A stretch of DNA of 64,000 nucleotides from Paenibacillus sp. E222 (GCF_013401555.1 NZ_CP058552.1:3534001-3598000), one strand, 5' to 3'; shown: positions 49,926 to 59,538, numbered from the stretch's first letter. The notes: generated from the sequence alone by a model not told the origin. A program made the numbers and translations.

Positions 49926-50996
49926 TTATACCAGGAAGAACGATACACCCAAAATAATATACACGACCATGAGGAGCAGACCTTCGTACCAGTTCGTTGA
50001 ACCGTCCTGAGTGATGGACTTGGCAATAAATACGGCTACGCCTATAGCAACCAGCTCAATCGTTGTAAATACGATGTCCATCGTTCTGCCTGTGAAGAAG
50101 CTGACAAAAACGAGTACAGGGGCAACAAAGAGTGCGATTTGCAAACTGCTGCCGACTGCGATCTCCACGGCGGCACCGATTTTGTTTTTCATGGCAAGCA
50201 TGATGGCTGCACTATGCTCGGCTGCGTTACCGATAATGGCAACGAGGAACGCACCGACGAACAGTTCGCTGAGTCCGAATTGTTCAGTAAACACCTCAAG
50301 GGTGCCAACAAGCCATTCACTGACGAAGGCAACCATGACGGTTGCAAGAACGAGATAGAGAATCGATTTTTTCTTGGACCACTCGGGTGCATGTTCATGC
50401 GGCAGCTCTTCATCTTCATCCACCGTGACATCTGCGAGATAGTTCTTGTGTGTGACCATGGAAAATACTAACCACGCTATGTAGGCAAGGATCAGTAAGC
50501 CTGCGACAATAAGACTGAGTGTATTCGTGTCCTTCTGTGTGATGGAATGGGTGTTCAGGAACACGGCTGGAATAAACAGGGCAATGATGGCTACAATCAT
50601 CAGGGAGCCGTTTAGGCCGGCAAGCGATACGTTATAATTCTGAATTTTGAACTTGAGTCCTCCGGCAAAGATACTTAGACCAAGCACCAGCAGCAGGTTA
50701 CCGATAATGGAGCCTGTCAAACTCGCCTTAACCATGTCGAACAATCCTTCTTTGACGAGGAAAATGGCAATGATCAATTCGGCGGCATTGCCGAATGTAG
50801 CATTCAAAAATCCGCCTAACCGCTGTCCGGCATAATGGGCTACATTTTCAGTGGCTTTGCCTAAAAAACCGGCCACAAAAATAACCGAAATGGCTGAAAT
50901 GACGAATTGCAGAATCGAATCCCATTTCAAGTAGTGGGCGACGGCGCTGAGTGCAAAGGTGGCAATCAGCAAAATGGATGAAATTCGGTTTCTCAC
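49926..50996 (-). CDS. Calcium/proton exchanger (CaCA superfamily, Cax/ChaA type)
   Basis: 356 residues if started at GTG 50996, 6 bases after the minus-strand GAGGTG; a GTG at 51005 is inside that site. Eleven or so membrane helices in two inverted halves. The two cation-binding repeats are GGFLNATFGNAAELIIAIFLVKEG in the first half and GAFLVAIIGNAAEHSAAIMLAMKNKIGAAVEIAVGSS in the second, both with the GNAAE motif. An acidic cytoplasmic loop (VTVDEDEELPHEHAPE) lies between. It exports Ca2+ (or Na+/K+) from the cytoplasm in exchange for H+. Monocistronic. Confidence 0.93.
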   Translation of the reverse strand: MRNRISSILLIATFALSAVAHYLKWDSILQFVISAISVIFVAGFLGKATENVAHYAGQRLGGFLNATFGNAAELIIAIFLVKEGLFDMVKASLTGSIIGNLLLVLGLSIFAGGLKFKIQNYNVSLAGLNGSLMIVAIIALFIPAVFLNTHSITQKDTNTLSLIVAGLLILAYIAWLVFSMVTHKNYLADVTVDEDEELPHEHAPEWSKKKSILYLVLATVMVAFVSEWLVGTLEVFTEQFGLSELFVGAFLVAIIGNAAEHSAAIMLAMKNKIGAAVEIAVGSSLQIALFVAPVLVFVSFFTGRTMDIVFTTIELVAIGVAVFIAKSITQDGSTNWYEGLLLMVVYIILGVSFFLV

Positions 50997-51179
50997 AACA
51001 AACACCTCGGTAACGTATTATTTTGTTTTAAACGATAGTACTAAACACTTATGAGATTATTTTCATATTTCAATATAACCAAATCGTGGTAGGTTGTAAA
51101 CGCATCTTTTTGAGTTTAATTTGCTTTTTGGGGTCGAAAGGATTTAAAATACGAGTAACGAAGTGAAGGAGGATGTGGC

Positions 51180-51542
51180 ATGGCAGAACAACTTCAACTA
51201 GAGGGCGGAAATATCCGGATTGCCGATGACGTAGTGGCGAAAATTGCCGGAATGGCTGCGATGGAGACACCCGGAATTGCCGCAATGTCTGGAGGATTGT
51301 CAGAGGGCTGGGCGAAGCGCCTGAGCGGTAAAAACGTACAGAAAGGCGTAGGCGTGGAGGTCGGCCAGCTGGAAGCAGCCATTGACCTGCGCATCATCGT
51401 CCTGTACGAGACACCGATTCATGAAGTTTCCCGCATGCTCCAGCAGAACGTAAGAGAAGCGGTAGAGACCATGACCGGGTTACGTGTTGTTGAAGTCAAT
51501 GTAAAGGTAGAAGGCGTATCTTTCAGAGGCGACGATCTGTAA
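51180..51542 (+). CDS. Asp23/Gls24 family envelope-stress protein
   Basis: 120 residues. LEGGNIRIADDVVAKIAGMAAMETPGIAAMSGG, then a VGVEVGQLEAAIDLRIIVLYETPIHEVSRMLQQNVREAVETMTGLRVVEVNVKVEGVSF, is the Asp23 (DUF322) pattern. Unlike AmaP-Asp23 systems no membrane-anchor gene is adjacent, and it resembles the stand-alone YloU/YqhY forms, which in Bacillus are linked to cell-envelope or lipid metabolism. AAGGAGGATG precedes the ATG. Confidence 0.93.
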   Translation: MAEQLQLEGGNIRIADDVVAKIAGMAAMETPGIAAMSGGLSEGWAKRLSGKNVQKGVGVEVGQLEAAIDLRIIVLYETPIHEVSRMLQQNVREAVETMTGLRVVEVNVKVEGVSFRGDDL

Positions 51543-51639
51543 ACTTTAGCAATCCGTGATGGAAGAGCAGCTTTATAATGGCTTGGTTCTTCCATCTTGA
51601 TAGACAGAGTGTACCGAGTATACGAAACCGAGCTCACAC

Positions 51640-51677
51640 AAAAAGGCTGCGCACCCCACCGGATGCACAGCCTTTTT
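51640..51677. terminator. Bidirectional terminator between the Asp23 gene and ftsW
   Basis: AAAAAGGCTGCGCA..TGCACAGCCTTTTT; both strands have T-runs. Confidence 0.9.
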
Positions 51678-51735
51678 GGTGTTGCTTTTTTCTATTGAAG
51701 GGGTACATGATTCGTTCCGGTAGGAACAGTCCCAT

Positions 51736-53025
51736 TTACCGAATTCGACGGATGGATTCACGTGAACGAAGTGCGGGAGAGGTACGAGTCTGTGTCTGAA
51801 CTGTCACCGACTTCGTTTTCTCTTCCTTGATAACGTCCAAATTATTGGTACGCGAGATGCTGAGCAAGATACCCATGGCCACCATCATCACAAAGAGTGA
51901 GGTACCGCCATAACTGATGAACGGAAGGGTAACCCCTGTCACCGGAATGGTCTGGGTGACGCCCCCAATGTTGATAAAGGCCTGGATTGCAATTAATCCC
52001 ATAATACCAATACCAACCAGCGTCCCAAATGGATCGGGACAGCGAAGGGAGACGATAATGCCTCGCCAGATGAAGTAAAGGTAGACCAACAGGAACAAGG
52101 CAGTTCCAACAAAGCCAAGCTCTTCCCCAATGACGGAGAAAATGAAGTCGTTATAGGCATTGGGCAAATAATGCAGCTTCATCGTACCTTGTCCGATCCC
52201 GGAGCCGGTGATGCCTCCATCCCCGATTGCAACAAGGGAACGATAGAGATTAAGACTTCCGCCTGTTTTGTCGGATAAAGGATCAAGAAATGCCTGAATG
52301 CGCCCAATTTTGTAGTTCTGTGTAGCTTCCGTAGTTGTGGTGCTATCTGCAGTATCTGAAGAAGACATGGAAGAAAAAAGGGCATTCGCTCCAAGTGCTA
52401 ATGCTGCTCCCAACACTACGAGCAAAATGGAACCCATAATGTGTTTCATACTTGCTCCACCCGCATAAATGACTAGACCGCACGTCGAAACCAGAATGAA
52501 GCAGGTACCAAAATCCGGTTGCAGCATAATCAGTCCTGCAATGAATCCGACAATGACCAGCACAGGAATATATCCTGTCCTAAGATCCCTGAACCGTTCC
52601 CCTTTTTTGGTAATCAGTGCAGCGAGGTACAAAATAATGGCGATTTTGGCAAATTCCGCAGGTTGGACACTGAAGCCGATAATTTCAATCCAGCTTCGGG
52701 CACCGTTTACCTTCTTGCCTGCAACTAATACAATTAGTAGCAATACCGTGGTAAGTAAGAAAAAGGGTGCATAAAGTTTTTTGTATTTGTTAAATCGGAT
52801 ATTCATGGCAAAAAACATGCCCACTAAACCGATAACCGCCCACATAAGTTGTTTTTTCGTGAAGAACAGGGCATCATTGTTAAAACTTTTATTTGCAATT
52901 GCAATGCTGGAACTGGAGCTGAACACCATCACCAGTCCAAAGCCCACCAACAATAAAGTGAGGATTAGCAGTTGAAAATCCGGCGTGCCTCTCTTCGTTT
53001 TCGTTTGGGCCGTTTGTTGTTTCAT
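51736..53025 (-). CDS. ftsW: FtsW/RodA/SpoVE family peptidoglycan glycosyltransferase, FtsW-like
   Basis: 429 residues with about ten membrane helices. SEDS-family polymerase of lipid II, working with a class B PBP. LLLVGFGLVMVFSSSSSIA, WIEIIGFSVQPAEFAKIAIILYLA, LIMLQPDFGTCFIL (catalytic Asp in the QPDFG loop), GIGQGTMKLHYLPNAYNDFIFSVIGEELGFVG and GVTLPFISYGGTSLFVMMVAMGILLSI are all present. A Ser/Thr-rich loop insert (FSSMSSSDTADSTTTTEAT) lies near 217-235. The C-terminal cytoplasmic tail is long and basic. It starts 14 bases after the yugN-like gene, so the two are likely co-transcribed; the ribosome binding site (GGCTGGG) is weak. Confidence 0.92.
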   Translation of the reverse strand: MKQQTAQTKTKRGTPDFQLLILTLLLVGFGLVMVFSSSSSIAIANKSFNNDALFFTKKQLMWAVIGLVGMFFAMNIRFNKYKKLYAPFFLLTTVLLLIVLVAGKKVNGARSWIEIIGFSVQPAEFAKIAIILYLAALITKKGERFRDLRTGYIPVLVIVGFIAGLIMLQPDFGTCFILVSTCGLVIYAGGASMKHIMGSILLVVLGAALALGANALFSSMSSSDTADSTTTTEATQNYKIGRIQAFLDPLSDKTGGSLNLYRSLVAIGDGGITGSGIGQGTMKLHYLPNAYNDFIFSVIGEELGFVGTALFLLVYLYFIWRGIIVSLRCPDPFGTLVGIGIMGLIAIQAFINIGGVTQTIPVTGVTLPFISYGGTSLFVMMVAMGILLSISRTNNLDVIKEEKTKSVTVQTQTRTSPALRSRESIRRIR

Positions 53026-53038
53026 GGTTTGGCCCAGC

Positions 53039-53386
53039 CTAAGCTTCCAGCAGTTCTTTAAGCTGCTGTAATTTTTGGGCCGCCAGCTTCACGACTGGCT
53101 GCGGTACGGTAGAGTCATAATCCAGACCATGCGGAAAGGTTGCTTTTCCAAGATAAACAGCTTCAACTGCGAGAACCGTATCCGGTTTTTCGAGTTTGCC
53201 ATCGATCGCACGGGTATTAATACGTACAAAGTATTCCGATTTGGTTTGTTCATCTTCAATTTTGTAGTCATATGTAGCACGATAATATTCCCATTGCCAC
53301 CGGACAAATCCGACTTTCTCGGCGCTCTCATCCAGGTATGCCAAGTCGCTCTTCAAGCCATCCAAGCCTGTATTCTCAAAAATCAT
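53039..53386 (-). CDS. YugN-like family protein
   Basis: 115 residues. The YugN pattern is visible: MIFENTGLDGLKSDLAYLDESAEKVGFVRWQWEYYRATYDYKIEDEQTKSEYFVRI followed by TVLAVEAVYLGKATFPHGLDY. It is a small soluble protein of unknown function, widespread in Bacillales. It is transcribed toward ftsW, 13 bases apart, so it shares an operon with a cell-wall polymerase; whether this is functional is not known. Confidence 0.85.
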   Translation of the reverse strand: MIFENTGLDGLKSDLAYLDESAEKVGFVRWQWEYYRATYDYKIEDEQTKSEYFVRINTRAIDGKLEKPDTVLAVEAVYLGKATFPHGLDYDSTVPQPVVKLAAQKLQQLKELLEA

Positions 53387-53598
53387 AAGCGTCTGATCCT
53401 CCTCATAAGCTTCCGAGAGTATAAATCTCGTTCTTTTCTCTAGTTTATGATAGTATGTTTCCCCTTCCCGTGCAAGCTTTCAAGCGGTCATTCGTATCGG
53501 TTTTCTTCCAATTCTGCTACAATATACAGCAATAGGTTTCAAGAGGAAGGTTCGGGCTTGATGAAAGTCCCGTATAGAGAGCGAAAGGATGGAGAGAC

Positions 53599-54768
53599 AT
53601 GACAAATAATATATGGTGGAATGACCTGCAAATCCACATGGTAGAATGGCGTCGTCATCTTCATCGGAATCCTGAGGTTTCCTTTCATGAGGAGAAGACA
53701 TCCTCTTTTGTAGCGGGTATGCTGGAGAGCTTTGGCGTTGAAGTGAGACGACACGTTGGCGGACACGGGGTTATAGGTACCCTTCGTGGGGACAAGCCGG
53801 GACCTGTCGTTATGCTTCGTGCGGATATGGATGCACTTCCGATCCAGGACGAGAAGGACGTTGAATATGCATCACAACAAGCAGGAGCCATGCATGCCTG
53901 CGGCCATGATGGTCACATATCCATTTTGCTGGGCACGGCATTGTACTTCAGTCGTCATAAACATGAGATCAAGGGTGAGATTCGCTTTTTGTTCCAACCT
54001 GCAGAAGAATTACTTCCAGGTGGGGCGCTCAAGGTCATTGCAGACGGCGGACTGGAAGGGGTAGATGTCATCTATGGTATTCATCTGTGGACCCCGCTTC
54101 CTGTAGGCGTGGCAGCAAGTACTCCGGGGCCGATGATGGCAGCGGCAGATGACTTTTATATTGAGATCAAAGGAAAAGGTGGACATGGCGGCATGCCGCA
54201 ATCCACAGTGGACAGCCTGGTGGCTGGCTCCGCCCTTGTAATGCAATTGCAGACGGTTGTCAGTCGTTCAGTGGACCCTTTGCGTCCCGCAGTATTGACG
54301 ATTGGCACAATGCAGGCGGGGTCAGCGCAGAATATTATCGCCGAGTTATGCAAAATGACGGGTACGGTGAGAACCTTCGATGAAGAGACACGCAGTATCA
54401 TGAAAGAACGTATGCATACGATTGTGGCTCAGACCGGAGAGATTTACGGTGCCGAGACGAAGTTGAACTATATTATGGGATATCCTCCTGTTGTGAATGA
54501 TGAGCAGGAAACGGCACGATTCTTCAAGGAAGCGGTGGATGTATTTGGCGCAGACCATGTACAGAAATCACCGATGCTGATGCCGGCTGAAGATTTCGCT
54601 TATTACTTGCAGCAGATTCCTGGCTGCTTTATGTTTGTCGGAGCAGGCAACCCGGAGAAGAATGCCATCTATCCGCATCATCATCCCAAGTTTGACTTTG
54701 ATGAGGATGCCATGCAGAATGCGGTGAAACTATTTATAGCAATGGCTAAAGGATATACAGCCGAATGA
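53599..54768 (+). CDS. M20D-family amidohydrolase (IAA-amino-acid hydrolase/aminoacylase type)
   Basis: 389 residues. Cytosolic dinuclear metallohydrolase that removes acyl groups from N-acyl amino acids or similar amides. Landmarks are MVEWRRHLHRNPEVSFHE at the N-terminus, VMLRADMDALPIQDE, the metal/catalytic HACGHDGHISILLGTA (His-Cys-x-His ligands), FLFQPAEELLPGGALKVIADG, GKGGHGGMPQSTVDSL at the dimerisation domain and MLMPAEDFAYYLQQIPGCFMFVGAGN with the last ligand region. GGATGGAGAG precedes the ATG. Substrate unknown. Followed by a weak terminator. Confidence 0.94.
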   Translation: MTNNIWWNDLQIHMVEWRRHLHRNPEVSFHEEKTSSFVAGMLESFGVEVRRHVGGHGVIGTLRGDKPGPVVMLRADMDALPIQDEKDVEYASQQAGAMHACGHDGHISILLGTALYFSRHKHEIKGEIRFLFQPAEELLPGGALKVIADGGLEGVDVIYGIHLWTPLPVGVAASTPGPMMAAADDFYIEIKGKGGHGGMPQSTVDSLVAGSALVMQLQTVVSRSVDPLRPAVLTIGTMQAGSAQNIIAELCKMTGTVRTFDEETRSIMKERMHTIVAQTGEIYGAETKLNYIMGYPPVVNDEQETARFFKEAVDVFGADHVQKSPMLMPAEDFAYYLQQIPGCFMFVGAGNPEKNAIYPHHHPKFDFDEDAMQNAVKLFIAMAKGYTAE

Positions 54769-54783
54769 TTTGAGTATAGTTGG

Positions 54784-54825
54784 GCATCCTATTCATACGA
54801 AGGTATGGGCAGGGTGCTTTTTTTG
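54784..54825 (+). terminator. Terminator after the amidohydrolase gene
   Basis: GCATCCT..CATAC-GAAG-GTATG..AGGGTGC followed by TTTTTTTG; imperfect stem. Confidence 0.65.
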
Positions 54826-54967
54826 TTAGGTTTTTATAATGATTAGGTTAAGGTCGAACTGTTGTACGATACAGGTTCAATTTCGGAAGAAACCGGAACT
54901 GGACTTTTTGTGATGCCTGTTATTCGGAAAAACATATAACTCATTTTTAAATTAGGGAGGCAGCGGA

Positions 54968-56644
54968 ATGGAAAAAACGGACGCCTGCATTGTCCAGCGT
55001 GATTTTACAGTATTGCTTGAAGTGGGCCATCATGGATTTGACCAAGCCCGAGCTCAATTAGGGATGTATGCCGAACTGGTGAAGACACCCGCGGCTTTTC
55101 ATACCTATCGTATCACTGCATTATCGTTGTGGAATGCGGCTGCACTCGGATGGAGTGCTGATCAAGTGATAGCAAGTCTGGAATACGTGTCTCGTTGGAA
55201 TGTTCCTGCCGCCCTGATTCAGGATATCCAGAGAATTATCCATCAATATGGGAAGCTTCAACTGAGGCCAGAAGCGAATCATGGGAGAATGCGTCTCGTG
55301 AGTGAAGACGAACGATTGCTGGATGAATTAAGCAGTATGAAGACCATCTCGGCTTTTCGAATGGAACGTGTCGATCCCCATGAGCTTATGCTTGGCGGTG
55401 AGCAACGCGGATTGTTGAAGCGGGAATTGACCCGTTTGGGTTATCCGGTGCTGGATTATGCGGGATATCGAGAAGGAACAAGTCTGCCGTTCGAATGGCG
55501 AGCTAATACGCTAGGCGACAGTTCTGATGGCTTCCGGTTGCGCCCGTACCAACGAGATGCTGTGGATGCTTTTGAAGGTAGCGAAGGCATGGGAGGAAGT
55601 GGTCTGCTTGTTCTTCCCTGCGGTGCAGGCAAAACGGTTATTGGGATGGCTGTATTAGAGCGTTTACAATGTGAATGCCTTATCTTGACCTCGAATACCA
55701 CATCCGTGCGTCAATGGATTCAGGAATTGCAGGATAAAACAACGATAACGAGTGAACAGATTGGTGAGTATTCCGGTCAGAAAAAACAGGTGAAACCTGT
55801 GACCGTGGCTACTTATCAGATTCTTACACATCGAAAATCGAAAGATGCTGATTTTACTCATATCAAATTGCTTAGTGAACGTCAGTGGGGACTTATCATT
55901 TATGATGAGGTCCATCTGCTGCCAGCACCTGTATTTCGGGCTACTGCAGATATTCAGGCTACGAGAAGACTGGGATTGACAGCAACATTGGTGCGTGAGG
56001 ATGGCTGTGAACAGGATGTGTTTTCACTAATTGGTCCGAAACTATATGACATGCCATGGAAAGAATTGGAACAGCAAGGCTGGATTGCTAATGTAGAATG
56101 TCAGGAAATACGCATCCCGTTTACTCCTGAACTACGATCAAACTATTTGGAAGCAGAGGTGAAACATCAATTTCGCCTTGCAGCGGAAAATCCGGCCAAA
56201 TTAGCTGTGATCAAACGGATATTGGACCATCATGAGGGGATGCCAGCGCTTGTCATCGGACAGTATTTGGATCAGCTTGAGAGCATTGCCCGGGAAATTG
56301 AAGCGCCGCTCATATCGGGTACGATGTCGCAGCAAGAGCGAGTGAAATGGTTTGCAGCGTTCCGGCGTGGTGAGATCAAAACGATTGTAGTATCCAAAGT
56401 TGCCAATTTTGCCGTAGACTTGCCGGATGCTGCTGTTGCACTTGAAATATCCGGAAGTTTCGGTTCAAGGCAGGAAGAAGCCCAGCGATTGGGTCGGATC
56501 TTAAGGCCGAAGTCCGGAAAAAATAAAGCTTATTTCTATGCCCTTGTGTCCGAGGACAGTAAGGAACAGGAGTTTGCATTACGTCGTCAGATGTTTCTGG
56601 TCGAACAAGGATATGAGTACAAAATCGTTCATGAATTGCAATGA
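54968..56644 (+). CDS. XPB/Rad25-type superfamily 2 DNA helicase
   Basis: 558 residues. Walker A is PCGAGKT (217-223), motif II is DEVH (313-316) in LIIYDEVHLLPAP, motif III LTAT (337-340), followed by the XPB-specific RED motif (R343-E344-D345, LVRED). The C-terminal RecA domain has TIVVSKVANFAVDLPDAAVALEISG and RLGRILRPKSGKNKAYFYALVSEDSKEQEFALRRQMFLVEQGYEYKIV, the typical XPB ending. The N-terminal ~190 residues (LEVGHHGFDQARAQLGMYAELVKTPAAFHTYRITALSLWNAA) match the XPB damage-recognition-like domain of bacterial homologues. GGGAGGCAGCGG precedes the ATG. It is followed 50 bases later by a Helicase_C_3 protein, forming a two-gene module. Confidence 0.93.
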   Translation: MEKTDACIVQRDFTVLLEVGHHGFDQARAQLGMYAELVKTPAAFHTYRITALSLWNAAALGWSADQVIASLEYVSRWNVPAALIQDIQRIIHQYGKLQLRPEANHGRMRLVSEDERLLDELSSMKTISAFRMERVDPHELMLGGEQRGLLKRELTRLGYPVLDYAGYREGTSLPFEWRANTLGDSSDGFRLRPYQRDAVDAFEGSEGMGGSGLLVLPCGAGKTVIGMAVLERLQCECLILTSNTTSVRQWIQELQDKTTITSEQIGEYSGQKKQVKPVTVATYQILTHRKSKDADFTHIKLLSERQWGLIIYDEVHLLPAPVFRATADIQATRRLGLTATLVREDGCEQDVFSLIGPKLYDMPWKELEQQGWIANVECQEIRIPFTPELRSNYLEAEVKHQFRLAAENPAKLAVIKRILDHHEGMPALVIGQYLDQLESIAREIEAPLISGTMSQQERVKWFAAFRRGEIKTIVVSKVANFAVDLPDAAVALEISGSFGSRQEEAQRLGRILRPKSGKNKAYFYALVSEDSKEQEFALRRQMFLVEQGYEYKIVHELQ

Positions 56645-56694
56645 AAAAATGCTGTACATCTCTACTTAAAATTATGGGAAAGGCATGATAAGCA

Positions 56695-58608
56695 ATGCAT
56701 ACACAAGGTAATCTGGATGTGAATTCATTAAAAGAGCTTTCATGCGTTGAAAGAATGGTACTTGGTGTGTTTTTCTGCAAATATGCTGGACAGCCCTTTT
56801 CCAACATGTTGACATCAGCAGAGTGGGCTGTGAATGGTCTTAGCAGAGCTGAAGCAGTAACCGCGTTTATAGCGCTTCGGCATAAAGGGTGGATTAAAGC
56901 TGTGCGCAAGTCTTGGGGCGAACGCCTGTATTACATACCAGAATCATTACTTTCGTTGTTAACTATTGCCTATGCAGCACGGGTCGGACATTTCGTTCAG
57001 CAGAAGGTGAACGTATTACAGAATGATATGACACAAGCTAAGTCCATCTCCAATAATGAAGTCCAGAAAGTGAACATTGTTCGAGAGGGGAAGCCGGATA
57101 TTGCTGCGGAGCTTCTGCATGTATTGGCTTGGATGGTAAGGGAAGGTCAAGCTCAAGGCGGACTTCCATTAACAAGTAAGGGAACGATCCACAAGAAAAT
57201 GGTGCAGCGATTAAGTCGAATGACGGTTCTGGACCCTGAAGACTTCGCCGAACTAGGTATTCGTTACGATCATGCGGATGTATATCCAGTCCATGTGGCC
57301 CTTGTGATTGATGTACTGCTTAGTCTGGGTTTGATTGAAAAGGCGCATAATCGAATGCATGTGTCATCTGATCGTCTTTATCACTGGTTATCAATGCCGT
57401 GGTCTTCAATGCACCGAGAAATTTATAGCATATGTCTGGACCGATATGGTATAGCGCAGCCCAAACTTCAACATTTTCGTCAGCAATTGCTGATGTTTGC
57501 TTCACGGGAAAATGAATGGTTGAGTATTGCAGCAGGAACTATATACGGCGACAACAATCCGGAAGAAGCAATTGTAAATAGTGAGAGTGGAGATTCTTTG
57601 AGACCATCTTTCTCAACACATATTCGAGGGTGGCTCAATGTTCTGGCAGGTTTGGGATATGGTGAGGTTGGTGAGTCAACTGCGGGAGAGCTTTTTTATC
57701 GCTGGCAGATTGATCCTAAACTCTTACTGAACTTGGCAAATGATGAGGCGGAACATGAGGGGGGGAATACCATTTTTGTTCAGCCTGACTTTGAAATTAT
57801 GGTTCCCCCAGACGTAATTCCTTCGGTTCGCTGGAATTTGGATATTGGTGCAGAGCTTATAAGTCGTGATCGAATGTCCATATACCGGATAACAAAGGAA
57901 CGAATCGTCGCAGCCTCAGAGATCGGTCTTACAGCGGATGCAATGATAAACTTCCTTAGGCGGTATGCTGCCTCGGGATTGCCTGAGCATGTGGAGCTGG
58001 CAATCCAGCAGTGGGGACAGGAGGCAGAACGACTTCACATCGATGCTGGGAAGAACGTTGATGAGGACGAAGCAACGGATACATTCAAGAAAAGGGATAC
58101 ATGGATATATGAATCAAGAAGTGAACTACCTGAGGAGTTGACCCGGACAGAGTCGGACGCCATTGCAGATGAGTCCATTGTCGGGGCAAATGAGTTCAAT
58201 GTCGGACTTGAGGTGCAGAAGGAACTCTTTTATATTCGTGGGAGGGTAGGGCTCATTCAAGGTGAAACCAATTTGCACACGTATGAACAGGATCATTCCA
58301 TCACGGAACAGTCGGGGCTGTTTCCCGGATACGGAGAGATCCCGGAGATGTGGCATAACGAGTGGCGGGGATATCATGTGTCCACTGCCCGTCAGATTGC
58401 TGCAAAAGCTATTGAATGGCAGACAAAACTGGGTCTGAAGCTGGACAACAATATCGTATACGTGATTCCCGATCAGATTCACGGTCATGAAGATTGGACA
58501 CTAACCGGATGGTCCATAGCGGATGGTGATACAGATCCCGTAGAACGCCGTACTTTTTCACCTAACGAATGGAACCAGATCCGCCTGATTATTCCGGACC
58601 ATGCATAA
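56695..58608 (+). CDS. Helicase-associated (Helicase_C_3 domain) protein, partner of the XPB helicase
   Basis: 637 residues. No Walker motif, so it is not itself an ATPase. The centre, GGNTIFVQPDFEIMVPPDVIPSVRWNLDIGAELISRDRMSIYRITKERIVAASEIGLTADAMINFLRRYAASGLPEHVELAIQQWG (about 358-445), is the XPB-associated Helicase_C_3 pattern, otherwise seen next to actinobacterial XPB. The N-terminal ~90 residues look like a winged helix (SAEWAVNGLSRAEAVTAFIALRHKGWIKAVRKSWGERLYYIP). The acidic C-terminal ~180 residues (YEQDHSITEQSGLFPGYGEIPEMWHNEWRGYHVSTARQI) are unassigned. Operon with the helicase, probable loading or regulatory subunit. Confidence 0.8.
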   Translation: MHTQGNLDVNSLKELSCVERMVLGVFFCKYAGQPFSNMLTSAEWAVNGLSRAEAVTAFIALRHKGWIKAVRKSWGERLYYIPESLLSLLTIAYAARVGHFVQQKVNVLQNDMTQAKSISNNEVQKVNIVREGKPDIAAELLHVLAWMVREGQAQGGLPLTSKGTIHKKMVQRLSRMTVLDPEDFAELGIRYDHADVYPVHVALVIDVLLSLGLIEKAHNRMHVSSDRLYHWLSMPWSSMHREIYSICLDRYGIAQPKLQHFRQQLLMFASRENEWLSIAAGTIYGDNNPEEAIVNSESGDSLRPSFSTHIRGWLNVLAGLGYGEVGESTAGELFYRWQIDPKLLLNLANDEAEHEGGNTIFVQPDFEIMVPPDVIPSVRWNLDIGAELISRDRMSIYRITKERIVAASEIGLTADAMINFLRRYAASGLPEHVELAIQQWGQEAERLHIDAGKNVDEDEATDTFKKRDTWIYESRSELPEELTRTESDAIADESIVGANEFNVGLEVQKELFYIRGRVGLIQGETNLHTYEQDHSITEQSGLFPGYGEIPEMWHNEWRGYHVSTARQIAAKAIEWQTKLGLKLDNNIVYVIPDQIHGHEDWTLTGWSIADGDTDPVERRTFSPNEWNQIRLIIPDHA

Positions 58609-58749
58609 GTTTGATTATCTTTGCCAAAGCAGATCCCATGTTCCCCATATTTCTATTTGCAGGAAAAACTCTTCTTAACTTTTCGGGGATATGATATGAT
58701 GAAGTAGTCTACGTTAAGTAGAACTTTATATATAGATAGGATGAATTTC

Positions 58750-59187
58750 ATGAGCGTAGCGGAAATGAACACGGTCGATATGGCCCAAGTGTTAACGGGC
58801 GCATATGAACTGGGCGACATGATTAACCAATCAGCCGAAGTATCGGATTATTTATATTGGAAGCAGCAAGTGGAGACGAACCCTGAAATTCAGGCGGGAA
58901 TACGCAAGCTGGACGCCAAAAAGGAACTATTCGAAGAAACCCAGCGTTTTGGGCATTTTCACCCGGACTATCACGCCGCAAAAGATCAGGTCCAGGCTTT
59001 GGAGATGGAGTTGGAACGTTTCGAGGCGGTAGCCCGCTTCAAACAGGCGGAGAAGGCATTGGACGATATGTTGTTCCAGATGTCGGAGACGATTGCATTC
59101 GCCGTGTCAACGACCATTAAGGTACCGAGCAATGATCCGAATCCGAAGGGCGGCTGCGGTAGCGGAGGCAAGTGCGGTTGTAGCTAA
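58750..59187 (+). CDS. ylbF: YlbF/RicF family regulator with C-terminal cysteine cluster
   Basis: 145 residues. ATG 58750 is 9 bases after AGG; ATG 58741 abuts it. Helical YlbF domain: VLTGAYELGDMINQSAEVSDYLYWKQQVETNPEIQAGIRKLDAKKELFEETQRFGHFHPDYHAAKDQV, ending CGSGGKCGC at the C-terminus with three cysteines. In B. subtilis, RicF works with RicA and RicT in the Y-complex, which binds iron-sulphur clusters and is required for competence, sporulation, biofilm and mRNA maturation through RNase Y. The Cys tail fits the cluster ligands. ylbG follows directly, as in B. subtilis. Confidence 0.93.
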   Translation: MSVAEMNTVDMAQVLTGAYELGDMINQSAEVSDYLYWKQQVETNPEIQAGIRKLDAKKELFEETQRFGHFHPDYHAAKDQVQALEMELERFEAVARFKQAEKALDDMLFQMSETIAFAVSTTIKVPSNDPNPKGGCGSGGKCGCS

Positions 59188-59267
59188 GATGTGATCAGAA
59201 AATAAATTCATGACAGACCGGACCTTTCCGAGGCTCCGGTCTCCATTATAGAAAGGCGGGGAAAATG

Positions 59268-59531
59268 ATGTTTGCGGAAAGGACAGGATTCATTATTTGG
59301 GTCAGTGATTTGAAAGCGGCTCGTAATCTCGAAAAGTATGGTACCGTTCATTACATCTCCCGCCGTATGCATTATGTCGTCATGTATGTTAATGCAGAGC
59401 GGGCAGAAGATACGATGAAAAATGTGAACAGACTTTCCTATGTGCGCAAGGTTGAACGTTCCTACCGGAATGAGATCAAAACAGAGTATGCTAGCAAAAC
59501 AATGGACAAAACGAGTTTTTACGGGATATAA
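59268..59531 (+). CDS. ylbG: YlbG family protein (DUF2129)
   Basis: 87 residues. ATG 59268 fits the family N-terminus MF.ERTGFIIWV, with GGCGGGG 6 bases upstream; ATG 59265 is an alternative. ARNLEKYGTVHYISRRMHYVVMYVNAERAEDTMKNVNRLSYVRKVERSYRNEIKTEY is the family core. Small cytosolic protein of unknown function conserved next to ylbF in Bacillales. A 14-bp perfect hairpin lies just after its stop. Confidence 0.93.
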   Translation: MFAERTGFIIWVSDLKAARNLEKYGTVHYISRRMHYVVMYVNAERAEDTMKNVNRLSYVRKVERSYRNEIKTEYASKTMDKTSFYGI

Positions 59532-59538
59532 CAAAATG

